Position numbers and translations under genes: made by a program. Shown here piece by piece: positions 1 to 9,642 of a stretch of DNA of 64,000 nucleotides; within the stretch, counting starts at the first letter, position 1, and every line of letters starts with the position of its first letter. Origin of the DNA: Bolinopsis microptera (taxonomy: Eukaryota; Ctenophora; Tentaculata; Lobata; Bolinopsidae); contig NC_087076.1 of the NCBI RefSeq assembly GCF_026151205.1, positions 3,619,902-3,683,901 of the forward strand, in the 5' to 3' direction. Below the pieces are notes generated by a model, which was not told the DNA's origin, ran no database searches, and saw nothing but the letters and a program-made list of their open reading frames with translations.

Positions 1-547
1 TATAGGTATAAATTGTGCATTAGGCTAGTTTTAAAGTTGAAAATCGAAAAGTTGCACACGTGGGGACACGCCCAAATTGATGGAAAATTGCTAAAATCAC
101 TGAAAATTGCTGTTTTCGTCATTTTCTGTCAACTTTAGAGTGCCGTTGTGATTACTGTTCTTCTTGAAATACTTTGAAACTTTGCATGCTTATCAAGCTA
201 TATATAAAACAATTACACGCAAAAATTTACGGCGATTCAATATTGGATGCGCACGCAACGTCCGCTCAAAGTTTGCACGTGCGAAAAGTGAGAATTTTGC
301 TCATTCGTGATTTCCAACAAATTCTGCTTTTTAATGTCATTATATATGAATTTAATGCCAACTTGAATGAGTATAAAGTGGCATATTCAGTCAGTGATCG
401 ACCGATATGCTTACCTAAACACAAGGAAATGTTTTTAAAGGAAAAATTTCTAAATCGTGGAAACTTCCTCCTTATTAATATTAATGAAGATATCAGTTTA
501 TATTTCGACGTTATAAAGTACCCTGACATTATAATCAAAAAGAGATG

Positions 548-891
548 ATATTTTACCAAAACCCATAATCATGGGTAGAGTGGACCGCTGCCAGTGTCTC
601 TCTTTCCCAAACAAAAGGAAATGATATTAATTTGATTGACCGTTCTCAAATGCAAAATGATACCGAGAATGAAATCGGTCCCTCGCTTTTCCCATTCATT
701 TACAATTGTAATAGATTAAGAAGAACTACCCAAAGGCATCTGTGGGGGAAAAGCGAGCGACCGATTTCATTCTCGGTATCATTTTGCATTTGAGAACGGT
801 CAATCAAATTAATATCATTTCCTTTTGTTTGGGAAAGAGAGACACTGGCAGCGGTCCACTCTACCCATGATTATGGGTTTTGGTAAAATAT
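548..891. mobile_element. 344-bp foldback/MITE-like inverted repeat
   Basis: Two 146-base arms, 548-693 and 746-891, are reverse complements of each other with one mismatch seen (at 681), around a 52-base loop (694-745). The arms start ATATTTTACCAAAACCCATA and end in the CTCGCTTTTCCC / GGGAAAAGCGAG pair. The equal arm lengths and absence of indels point to a young or conversion-maintained palindrome. There is no coding capacity. No convincing target-site duplication is seen at the edges, so I cannot assign a superfamily. A palindromic non-autonomous DNA transposon is the likeliest reading; a local inverted duplication is the alternative. Confidence 0.75.
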
Positions 892-1204
892 GAAGATATA
901 AAAACTATTGGTAAATGTGTACTGATTGGAATAATATGTTAAACCTTACCTGGGGACACCAGGCTATTATGTTCATTAACATAATAGAATAGAGATTAGG
1001 CGGAATGACAGGCTGAGCGCGGCCCAGTAAGTTAAACCCAGAACAGTATTATCAACTCACTCTGTTGTTGTTAAATGCTTAATACAACTCCTCTGACATA
1101 TCGAACTGTTATGTTAATTATCTCAAGAGATCATTTTTGGGACCTACATATTCAATATTTAAACATTATTAAGATTATTGCAATTTAAGATTTAAGCAAT
1201 TTCA
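892..1204. other. Unannotated AT-rich interval
   Basis: About 300 bases between the palindromic element and the LINE insertion. A small palindrome (CCTGGGGACACCAGG, about 950-964) is the only structure noticed. No open frame, RNA gene or repeat is recognised. Confidence 0.5.
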
Positions 1205-1215
1205 TGTTGACTGTC
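1205..1215. repeat. Target-site duplication, 3' side of LINE
   Basis: TGTTGACTGTC here is repeated exactly at 2268-2278. The two copies bracket the LINE fragment tightly, as expected from target-primed reverse transcription. This copy abuts the element's 3' tail. Confidence 0.85.
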
Positions 1216-2267
1216 TACTACTAGTACTACTACTACTACTATTGTGTCCGAGCTAAGTCCGAGCTACGCCAGATAACCCCCTCCATATATCCCTGTCCCG
1301 CATTAGGGTTCGTAGTTCCTCTTTAGAGTTTGTCCCAACTTCCTTCAGTAACATAGACAAGTAGCTTTGTCTTGGTCGGCCTTGCTGTGCTCTACCTTTC
1401 GTAGGTTCCCATAAAACTAAATCACTGGCAAGTAGCTCAGGATGTCGGATGCAGTGTCCCGCAATTTTTAATCTCCTGCTTCGTAACTTGTTTGACAGCC
1501 TTGGTAGGCTACCATACAAAGTTATATTGCTGACCTTGTCCTTCCATGAGATACCCAGCACCATACGGAACATCTTTGTGTATGTCCTGTCCAAACTTTT
1601 CTCTTGAGCCTTTGTCAGTGTCCAGGTTTCTGTTCCGTAGAGCAGTATGAGCAATCTAATCTTGAGGCTCTTTGAAAGTTTGGATTTCCAGATATCCTTC
1701 AGTCTATGTAGGGCACCCCACGCTTTTCCCTGTCTAACCCTTATCTCCCTATCTGTGCTCTCAATCCAGGAGCCTAAGTAGATGAAATCATCCCCATTTT
1801 CTATGGCTTCCCCGGATCGACTTTGTAGGTCGCTAGATCGATCCTCCATATTCAGTGTCATGACCTTGGTCTTGCCTTCGTTTATGTGTAGTCCCACGCT
1901 TGCTGCCGCCGATTCTACTCTGAGCAGGAACTCGTTAGCCTTGTCCATGTCCTCAGATAAAAGTGCTATATCATCTGCAAAGTCCACATCGGTGATGATC
2001 TTGGGCCCAACTCTTCTGCTTTTTCTACATTCGAGAGTGAGTTCAAGTCGCTCCGCATCATCGCCTATGGCTTGCCAGCTCATACAGTAGTCGATAACTA
2101 TTGCAAAGAGATAAGGTGCTAAGGTATCACCCTGTAACACACCTGCAAGTATCTCGAACAATTCCGTTTCTCCGTCTGGAGTTATAGGACTTTGGCCATT
2201 GTCTTCTCGTACATGAGCCGTATAAGCTGTACGATTTTGACTGGAATGCCGTAAGCTTCTAGAATCT
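1216..2267 (-). mobile_element. 5'-truncated non-LTR (LINE) retrotransposon copy
   Basis: A 1052-base LINE 3' fragment flanked by an exact 11-bp target-site duplication. Read on the minus strand it begins inside the RT domain, runs through the C-terminal domain and stop codon, and ends in a short TAG-type trinucleotide tail (1216-1243). Short 3' ends made of small tandem repeats are characteristic of RTE-type LINEs. The C-terminal block with GRPRQSY followed by LMRDRDIWR also resembles the RTE/BovB arrangement, but the clade remains an inference. Homology to the array units from 10228 onward stops exactly at the duplication, so this is an independent insertion of the same or a sister family. 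It lacks the 36-bp minisatellite. Confidence 0.9.
1253..2161 (-). pseudogene. LINE reverse transcriptase, C-terminal 302 residues
   Basis: The open frame encodes the palm and C-terminal part of a non-LTR reverse transcriptase, which copies LINE RNA into DNA at a nicked target. Visible motifs are GVLQGDTLAPYLF (residues 7-19), the catalytic FADD box (61-64, bases 1970-1981), GLHINEGKTKVM (90-101), YLGS (128-131), LYGTETWT (174-181), GHCIRH (235-240), GRPRQSY (261-267) and LMRDRDIWR (286-294). There is no genuine start: the frame enters at a leucine codon. Upstream, two extra bases near 2184 relative to the array units break the frame. Compared with the array consensus, 18 bases (6 residues) are missing just before LYG. 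It cannot make a full protein because the endonuclease and the RT N-terminus are absent. Confidence 0.9.
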
Positions 2268-2278
2268 TGTTGACTGTC
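2268..2278. repeat. Target-site duplication, 5' side of LINE
   Basis: Exact second copy of TGTTGACTGTC (first copy 1205-1215). It marks the point of 5' truncation of the LINE: array units share sequence up to CTAGAATCTT just before it and diverge after it. Confidence 0.85.
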
Positions 2279-2788
2279 ACTCTGCCTATATTAATGTTTT
2301 ACGAAACGAGGAATGCAAAAAGAATTATGTTTAATTCCTGTTTTAAAGTTTAATTCCTCCACGTGTCATGTCTATCAGACAAATTCAAAAAATTCCATAC
2401 TAACAAAGTAACAATGGGGCTTATATACACAGTACAACACATAACTTGACCACATGAGAAATATGGAGCAGTGGCGAGACTGCCTAATGACTCTTCGACG
2501 TCTCGTTTAACGAGTTGTGGTCAAGATATTCAGCATAATATGAGGATAATTATACATTTTGTTTAGTGGTGGATGCGGTGTAGGTTTATAACGCACCGAG
2601 CCGCGTTGGATAGACTTCGCCGCTTCGACGCGCCGCGCAAAATAGCATTCTTGCTTCGCAGAGCAACGATCTGGAAGGGTTGACATCGTCAATCAACGAG
2701 CCGCGCACTGAGCTGTGTGGAAACGGATATTTACGGATATCATCTGTAATTGTAAATGGATGCAGATCTATGGAGACAAAATGTGGTT

Positions 2789-2828
2789 ACAAGTTTACAA
2801 GTTTACAAGTTTACAAGTTACAAGTTTA
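2789..2828. repeat. 8-bp microsatellite (ACAAGTTT)~5
   Basis: Five tandem copies of ACAAGTTT, the fourth one base short. Confidence 0.9.
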
Positions 2829-3099
2829 AAAGTTTTACATGAAATGCTGACTAAAATCTAAAACAAAACACGCACTGTGGAGGAGGCTGGACTGAGCTGG
2901 CCTCGTGTGGGATTGGCACACTTGCGCAGGCTTCACAGCCTTGCTGCGATGGTGCTGGTTCCTATCGGGGCTGTGCTCGTTCAGTTAATTGACGATGTCA
3001 ATTCATGGCAGCTCGGCGCGGCACAGTAGCGCATCTCGCCGATCTAGCCAGGAATTGATGAATTCCAGCAAAATACGCGCCAAAAGACGCGCAGTTGCG

Positions 3100-3371
3100 G
3101 AGTGATGTCAACGATTACTTTACACACTGATATCACTATAATTTGGCGTGACACACGTGTAATAGTAGAAATTACTAAGCAAGAAGTATACTTTCACAGG
3201 ATTGACTTCGTGCAGTGATGTCAATGATTTCTTTGAGCACACCGATGTCATTATAATTTGGCGTAACCTGTGATATATATATAATAGTCTGAAAAGGAAA
3301 AACACATGGAGATTGTAGAAATTACTTAATTACTAGACAAGGAGTATACATTTACAGGATCGACTTCGTGC
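3100..3371. repeat. Diverged direct duplication
   Basis: Two successive blocks share the order GTGATGTCAA...TATAATTTGGCGT...GTAGAAATTACT...ACAGGAT.GACTTCGTGCA. The first is 3100-3213 and the second 3214-3371. The second carries a TA-rich expansion (about 3270-3285) and other small indels. No coding potential. Confidence 0.7.
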
Positions 3372-4292
3372 AAACTTTCAAGACGGTAATCACATTCGAC
3401 CGAAAGAAACAACTAATATAATAGATTCGTTCAGACCCATGATATGCTTTTTCCTCAGCAAGGGTGTACACTTAAGACAACAGGACCATTAACCTTGCGC
3501 AAGTTTGTACAATACATTATAATAATAACAAATTATTAATCTCATCTCGGTAACTTTTTAAACGTTCATGAAGGCAGTTTTTGACAGAATGGCAACTTTA
3601 CTTGTTATCAGTGTTCATTGTCATGTTAAAGGTTTCCTTTATACAAGTGGTAGCTTAGGCCAACTTAATTATACTGTGTCATGTGTCTTAACAGAGTATT
3701 TACTATTATTGTGCGGCAAGTATCAGTATTCATGCGGCAATGCAAGGAATAAAAGCAAAAGAATCACGATGTTAATTGTTCACTCTCCGATCTAGCGCAC
3801 CCTGACAGAACAGACTGTCCTTGCATGGTTTTACCATTACAACATGATGAATTAGGTAAAACTATAGCCGAGCACTCCCCAGCAAAAACGTGACCAATGC
3901 AATTCAATGTAATTCCACCATATCTATCAATCGTGTTAATGATTACAAAAGCCCGAGGTCCACCGGTAAATATAATCAAGTGGAAAAAGGTTGTAGACAT
4001 ATCACAAAATCTATGTTAACTTAGATATTCTAATAATTGGGAATAATTTGATTACATACTTTAAAGAGAACAGTAACCCTGGTCATTAGAAACACCCCTA
4101 AAAGTTCGTTTTTTGACAAAAAATTTAAAACTTCTGTAATTTCATTTCTGTTTTAGTTACGCATTTGATTTTTGGTATGCGTATAGAAAATCGATACGGC
4201 TTTAAAATGAGATGTCCGGCGACCTCTTAGCTTACTCACTAGACTCAGTAAGAGTGATTTAACTGCGAGGGACAATTGAGGCTAACGAATTA

Positions 4293-4745
4293 GGGGGGGG
4301 GGGGGGGGGTCCAAGGGGAACTTTGGGGAGTTTTGGGGAACTTTTTTTTGGGGAACTTCAGGAAACCTGGGGGACTTTCCCAAAGTTCCCCAAAAAATTA
4401 TCAATGAAACAAATAATTTTGGGGAATTTTGGGGAACTTTTTTTTGGGGAACTTCAGAAAGTTCCCCAAAATTCCCCAAAGTTCCCCAAAGTTCCCCAAA
4501 AAAATTATCATGCCAAAAAAATGATCATGCTGCAAGTATCAACAAGTAAGTTAAGATTATACCTTATAATAACATACATGTTAACATTAATGGGTATTAA
4601 TGTATATTAGAGAAATTTTGAATAATTTTGAATAATTTTGAATAATTTTGGGGAGTTTTGGGGAACTTTTTTTAGGGGAACTTCAGAAATCTTGGGGGAC
4701 TTTCCCAAAGTTCCCCAAAGTTCCCCTTGGACCCCCCCCCCCCCC
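4293..4745. mobile_element. 453-bp G-run/C-run-ended MITE-like insertion
   Basis: It begins with 17 G (4293-4309) then TCCAAGGGGAACTTTGGGGA and ends with the complement followed by 14 C (4732-4745). GAATTA lies directly outside both ends (4287-4292 and 4746-4751), consistent with a 6-bp target duplication. The interior repeats GGGGAACTT-type words in both orientations, including a ~60-base direct repeat (about 4330-4393 and 4655-4720). It sits inside the foldback-like element, so it inserted later. The flanking GAGGCTAA/TTAGCCTC palindrome is an alternative explanation for the matching flanks. Homopolymer lengths may not be exact. Confidence 0.65.
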
Positions 4746-5229
4746 GAATTAGCCTCATCACTTTCAAAAAATAATTTTCTCGTGTAACGTCCATGATATC
4801 CAAGTTGCAAGTATAATCCATTGTGATTATACTTGATCGAGATCTATTCGAGGTGAAAATGAGGCTAACCACCTTTTGAGAGGGTGAAATGAGGCTAACA
4901 AGTATACTTTTGTGTATATTTTCGAGTAGGTTCGGTATTGTGACTATCTTAAATATGTCAACAACAAAGATTGATTTATCCTCTTCAAGCTCAACATTTC
5001 AGAAATCGCAGAGTCTACTTGTAGGATGCCGAAATGAGGCTAATAAAGAATTCGACCGCATTTTAACTTTAATTACGGAAACAGGTTAACAGCTCACAAG
5101 TTACTTGATATCAAGGTTGCACATGAAATTCCTTGGGATTATACTTAATCGGTATCTAAGCTTCAAATATTCGAGGTGAAAATGAGGCTTTAACCACCTT
5201 TTGAGAGGGTGAAATGAGGCTAACAAGTA

Positions 5230-5419
5230 TATTTTTGTGTATATTTTTGAGTAGGTTCGGTATTGTGACTATCTAATATGTCAACAATAAAGATTGATTC
5301 ATCCTCTTCAAGCTCAACATTTCATATTTTTGTGTATATTTTTGAGTAGGTTCGGTATTGTGACTATCTAATATGTCAACAATAAAGATTGATTCATCCT
5401 CTTCAAGCTCAACATTTCA
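5230..5419. repeat. 95-bp perfect tandem duplication
   Basis: 5230-5324 and 5325-5419 appear identical by eye. The same unit occurs in a slightly diverged third copy at about 4911-5004. It lies in the left arm of the foldback-like element, and the exactness suggests a recent local duplication. Confidence 0.85.
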
Positions 5420-5439
5420 GAAATTAAATATTATAATAA

Positions 5440-6080
5440 GAGTGTCATGAGTTAGCCTCAATCTCACCTCTCAAAACTCATGTCAGGTAAGTATATGATT
5501 ATCAACTAATCATGAATACAGGTTAGACAGAAACAATTTGAAGGGCTAGTCCGAAGAAGCAGTAGAACAAGAAATGAACAAAACCTTGATAGTTAGCCTT
5601 ATTTTACCCTCCATCAAAAGACAGAAAGGGTAGGTGGAGTCTACCATCGACCTAAAGTATCCATATAATGTATACCAGGGCAAAGGATAGTTTAAAGGAC
5701 GTTATTGCTCAAACATAATTCAAAAATTAGAAAAGATTTGTCAGCCTCACTTTACCCTCCATTAGAACTAGAAGGAAAAAAGGGGTCGGCTGGGCCAGCC
5801 TTCGACCTAGAGCATCCATCTCATGAATTTTAGTTCAGAGGATACTCTGATAGACGTTATAATTCAAATATAATTCATAACTTAGTAATGACTTGTTAGC
5901 CTCATTTTCCTCTCAATTAGCGAAAAATTTCCCTCTTCACTTCGGATTCTGAAAGAGTTCGATCTGACGAATCGATTGAACACGTTTAAACTTTTATTAC
6001 ATACTTGAAAGCTGTCATTAGAATACAAAATGTAAAATAACTCGTTAGCCTCAATTTGCCCTCGACTAAATGCTTCACAA
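5440..6080. repeat. Degenerate ~150-bp subrepeat array
   Basis: Right-arm subrepeats of the foldback-like element. 5610-5750 and 5755-5895 align along their length, sharing ACCCTCCAT, TCGACCTA.AG.ATCCAT, GACGTTAT, AAATATAATTCA-like words and TTAGCCTCA. Neighbouring units at 5451 and 6042 are more diverged. One unit matches, in reverse complement, the left-arm stretch around 4873-4905. Confidence 0.65.
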
Positions 6081-6227
6081 ATTTTATTAATCGAAGCTCA
6101 ATTAGTTGAAATATAGACTTGTGAAATATCATATGCCTATCTTAAAAGTTGTTGCTGTGACAATCTTCTAAAGTTAAATTGGAAAAAACGTGGTCCATCT
6201 CGTGCGAACTTTCCTAATGACCAGGGT

Positions 6228-6913
6228 CCAGAACATGATCAATGATGGAGACATTCGTAAACTATTGACAAATAGATTTACGAGAGTGCTATGGCCAGTA
6301 CCAAATACACAAATCACTAATCATGATTCCTAGCTTTGAATTTACCCGGGAACCCCGGGCTTTGTGTTCTCAAACAGTCGTTATATTAATATGAGACTTA
6401 AGTTAATTTTAATAATATTCTTGATTGATACGTGTATGAAAACCTAAAAAACAGGGTCCCCAGGTAATAATACTAGATTAGATATTTCAAAGATTTCGAT
6501 ACGAGAGGTTATCATACCTCATGCTACTGCTAGCTATGCATTTTTCGTATAATACAGAATGACATTAACTGCGGAGCACCGTACTAAGAGTAAGTTTCTA
6601 CAACAAGGTCTATTATATACTGAACATGCGAAGATGATTAATCACTCAACACTCGACTAACGCATAATATACTTTAACAGTTAACACGTACTTCAAGTAG
6701 TCCTTATTGACTATTTAAAATCCAAACCCAAACTAGAGCGCAGAGCATATGTTGAAAACCCTAATCCGTACGAGAAATTATACCAACATCCCTATTTGGT
6801 CATACCACCTGGTCATTATAAAGAGGTTCATAAAACCAAAACATATCTAAATAATTTTTGATCAATTAGACTTAATTGACGTTCATAACGCTCAATAACA
6901 ATCAAACAAATTT
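6228..6913. other. Intergenic DNA, nothing recognised
   Basis: AT-rich sequence with a short palindrome near 6344-6360 (CCCGGGAACCCCGGG). No open frame of note, no repeat family and no RNA gene recognised. Confidence 0.5.
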
Positions 6914-8085
6914 TCAAGTTTCAACTTGAATTGCTCCAAGAGTTTTTTGGCCTATTCTTGCTGCAAGGAGACTTCTTAGCTCTAGAGGTAGGTCTTTATC
7001 AAACAAGGATAGTGGGATTTGCTCTTCAGTTAGGTACCATGTGTGCCTGTTGAGGACTGTCGTGGTGATGGCTGATACTCTGTCTACACTCTTGTACTTC
7101 TGAAGACTATGTAACAAACGGATGTCGTCGGAGGCTGCAGATTCAAGGAAAGAAGCGCTGAACCAAGCTCTCAAGTAAACGAAGACAACAAAGTGAACAC
7201 GTTTCTCTTCTTCGTCCAGTGAAATGGTAGCTAATGAAGAAGAGCCGTCTTCATAATGTATATGGCATGGTGGATGGTGGTCAGCTCCAGGTCATTGTAT
7301 CTGGAGGAATCCTTTCTTCATCTCTATGCTTTCTCACTCGATTAGTTTAGCAAGCTCTAGGAATTCATTGTAATCTCCTGGGCTGGTTGTTGAGTTGGCG
7401 GATGTGATTAATGAAGGATAGAAGGTCTCCTAATCCTACGTCGTTCCTGTAGCAAGTAAGGATATCGGGAAGGACGATGTTCTGCAGATCGAGATCTTCC
7501 CAGGAGGTCTTCTTGATCTTGAAAAGGGTTATTTCGAGTGATGTTGTGTCACCGAACAGTTGCTTGGAGGCAGATCCTCTTACAAGCTCCGCCTCCAGGA
7601 CGTGATGTCTCCAGGCGGGTAGGCCATCCTGAGTATCTGTCGATTGTCGATTGAGGAGCTGCTGAAGAATAGTACATGCCCTTTTGTGAACTCCGCCAGT
7701 ATTGGATGATGTCGTATCAAATCCAACGGCTATCATTTTATCTGCTAGGCTCCGGTCGTCGAGAGTCTTCTTCACTTTGTCTGCTTCGTCATAGTCCTTG
7801 TAGAGTCACTCGTCTTACAGATTGCGAGTATCTTGTTCTCCTCATCTTGTACTAGGACCACAGCCAGTCTGTTTACTTTCCTAAATCCTCCGAGGTCTGC
7901 CAGGAGTTTTCCGTCGAAATTTTTCTGTCTGACATTGGACGTTAAGTCTCTTTTGATCTTTGCTGCTTGCTCTGATCGGATTGAGGCTCTGTGACGACGT
8001 GCAGTGGACTTTGAGAGAGAGATAACAGCCTCATATCCCCGTATCTTCACCGAGCATTGCGATGCAGTGTCTCCTCGAACCGTCA
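6914..8085 (-). pseudogene. Broken copy of an uncharacterised multicopy invertebrate gene
   Basis: Three minus-strand frames follow one another: 8085-7772, 7771-7365 and about 7255-6914. In order they show STARRHR, FDGKLLADLGGFRKVNRLAV, GFDTTSSNTGGVHKRACTIL, AWRHHVLEAELV, LFKIKKTSW, PGDYNEFLELAKLI, HHAIYIMKTALL, WFSASFLESAASDDIRLL and RHTWYLTEEQIPLSLFD. From memory this is the motif series of an uncharacterised family found in many copies in aphids, hydra and other invertebrates (usual forms HWDGKLLPDLTG, FDTTASNTG, ACRHHIxE). I infer a transposon-linked or transposase-like origin with the DTT as a possible RNase-H-type acidic site. Breaks: a frameshift near 7795, another near 7375, an in-frame stop near 7337 and a third shift near 7200. 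It is not translatable as one protein. Confidence 0.75.
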
Positions 8086-8211
8086 CTGAGGGAAAGAAAT
8101 GTTCACAAATCTGATTTATTTTTCAATAAATAATGAACATGCAATATACATGAAGGTTTTAACAAACAGGGTTCAAGCCAGGCAGCATGGTTGAATAGTG
8201 AATAGTAATAC
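8086..8211 (-). other. Probable intron (126 bp)
   Basis: Bounded on the minus strand by GT (8211-8210) and AG (8087-8086), with a pyrimidine tract TTTCTTTCCCTC just before the acceptor. The acceptor explains why the downstream frame opens without an ATG. Confidence 0.5.
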
Positions 8212-8310
8212 CTGATAGTGAGAGAAACAACTGCACCAAGACTGAAGACGAATGAACTCCGTAAATTTCTGGCCGAAAATAAATCGTCTTTGCAAATTGT
8301 AGATCCCCTC
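8212..8310 (-). pseudogene. Candidate upstream exon of the broken gene
   Basis: A 99-base stretch preceded on the minus strand by TATATTTTTAG and followed by CAG|GTATTA. A 126-base interval (8086-8211) separates it from the next exon, which begins after TTTCTTTCCCTCAG. Splicing joins ...LFLSLS to VTVRGD in frame without a stop. All three frames of this short exon are open, so the frame choice rests only on the junction phase. No initiating methionine exon was found further upstream. Confidence 0.4.
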
Positions 8311-9642
8311 CTAAAAATATAATCTATATTTAAGAGATGTAAAAAATTACCCCATACGTTTGGTCTTATGGCATAGCCATTCTTTATTAGTTTATATAAT
8401 ATGTTTAGCGTAAAAACATCGATTAGATCAGGTACTAAGTTCTGTACGTGACATCGACTAAGTGTAATTTTGGAATTTAGTCAAAAACCCACCCACCGAC
8501 CCTTCTGTGGTATTAAATGTTGAGAAATCACGGTACTAACTGTGTCTTAGTATATAAACAGCTTTAAACAGCTCATTAAACAGTGGGAAAATTAATTTTA
8601 TTAGATGAAATAAAAAGTTACAAAAACAGGAATAAACTCAAAATCCCAAAAATACTCAAAATTGAAATTAGAGGTGAAATGGGTTTTTTGGGCTTAGTAC
8701 CATGTGCCTGTTTTTCTAGGAAATGTGCCATGTAATAACTGTGTTTTGGAAGAAAATATGACCCACCCCAATGTCACCTACGGTACTAAGTGTATGATCC
8801 CCCTCCCCCCCCCCCCCCCCCCCGATTACAATCTAGCGATTGTACCAATACAAGTGTATGGCTATATTGATTGATCCATGTCACGTGTCATTTGTATATA
8901 TAATATGATCTCTTAAAACTATTAATACTACATTCGAAGTGTTCTAAACGGTAAACATCCTTCATTCGTGTTTATTAAATTTTCGGCGAAATAACCACCG
9001 AAAAACAGTTCACTTTACCGCCTGTACTTGAAAATTCACGGGACGAACTTATGAATATATCGAAGTTCCAGTGTTCCCTGTCAAAAATATCATCTTGCAG
9101 CCAGATCTTGCTGCAAGCTCATATGAGCTGGTGACCAGCTCTTATGATCTCGCTGCAAGCTCACACAACCTCCAAATACCTACCTACGCGCCGCACCGTG
9201 GATTTGTTAACGTACACTTAAAACACCTCGCGCCCTACGCGTACAAAACATGTCCACGAGGAATTTTATTTATCTCGAGGTGATAAAATTTCCCGCCTAA
9301 AGAATGAAAATTTCCCGCCTAGAATGATGGATTTCCGCGCATTTGCTAAACAGACGAGAAGCGAAATGCACCAGAATATTCGATTGTTATAAGAACCAAA
9401 ATCAATTGTTTAAAGTAACGAACAAATCTTACTTACAAAATCACCACCGAGAGAGGAATCTTGCCATCACGATCACAACAGAGATTGTCACACGGCTGTT
9501 CATGTTCAGAAGGGTGATTTCTGCGATTTTAATCAGATAGGATTACCCTAGGGTCTATGATTTATCCTAGCGCCTCCGAGATATCTTGGATTTTATCAAT
9601 CCTTACCCCAATCCGGTTCCCCTAGAATACCTCCGATGAATT
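8311..9642. other. Intergenic DNA with small repeated words and a C-run
   Basis: GGTACTAA or its complement recurs at 8431, 8532, 8694 and 8782. A run of 19 C follows at 8805-8823, so the stretch about 8430-8823 may be an undefined element. Two copies of AAAATTTCCCGCCT 22 bases apart lie at 9285-9320. No gene, RNA or complete element is recognised. Confidence 0.45.

Larger units (their letters stand above)
2279..4075. other. Intergenic DNA without a recognisable gene
   Basis: About 1.8 kb in which only short, overlapping, unrecognisable open frames occur. A 14-base inverted pair (2680-2693 with 2988-3001, TTGACATCGTCAAT) and GC-richer patches around 2580-3090 might be an old transposon, but no termini or duplications could be defined. 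Two small repeats inside it are listed separately. Confidence 0.5.
4076..6227. mobile_element. Foldback-like non-autonomous DNA element
   Basis: The ends carry an exact 14-base inverted repeat, ACCCTGGTCATTAG at 4076-4089 and its complement at 6214-6227, with weaker similarity (AAAGTTCG) just inside. The interior consists of degenerate subrepeats marked by GAGGCTAA in the left half (about 4279, 4861, 4890, 5035, 5183, 5216) and by the complement TTAGCCTC or variants in the right half (about 5451, 5590, 5740, 5888, 6042). Spacing is near 145-150 bases, so the two halves are inverted copies built of tandem units. That is the layout of foldback elements. AGAACA occurs just outside both ends but not immediately adjacent, so a target duplication is unproven. 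No transposase frame is present, so it would depend on a partner. Confidence 0.6.

Noticed and set aside
174-548. 124-codon plus-strand open frame
   Set aside because: No recognisable motif, an equally open frame on the opposite strand, AT-rich composition, and it ends exactly at the edge of the palindromic element. Treated as chance.
1782-2090. 102-codon plus-strand frame opposite the LINE RT
   Set aside because: It is the antisense shadow of the RT coding sequence, with serine/leucine-rich low-information content; the same shadow recurs in array units.
2580-3090. Possible SINE or MITE in a GC-richer patch
   Set aside because: One 14-base inverted pair and scattered CG-rich words, but no A/B boxes, tail, terminal repeats or target duplication could be defined.
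4282-4872. Several short frames with repeated GNFGEL/VPQNSPK words
   Set aside because: Direct translation of GGGGAACTT/CCCCAAAGTT repeats inside the poly-G-ended element; not genes.
4070-6236. AGAACA as target-site duplication of the foldback-like element
   Set aside because: It occurs near both ends but is separated from the termini by 3 and 2 bases of different sequence, so it does not qualify as an adjacent duplication.
8430-8823. Possible transposon marked by GGTACTAA words and a C-run
   Set aside because: The words recur four times, but no inverted termini or flanking duplication were found; kept only as a note on the interval.
9071-9283. 70-codon frame with ASSYELVTSSYDLAASS
   Set aside because: Produced by a short degenerate repeat of CTTGCTGCAAGCTC-like words; no family recognised.
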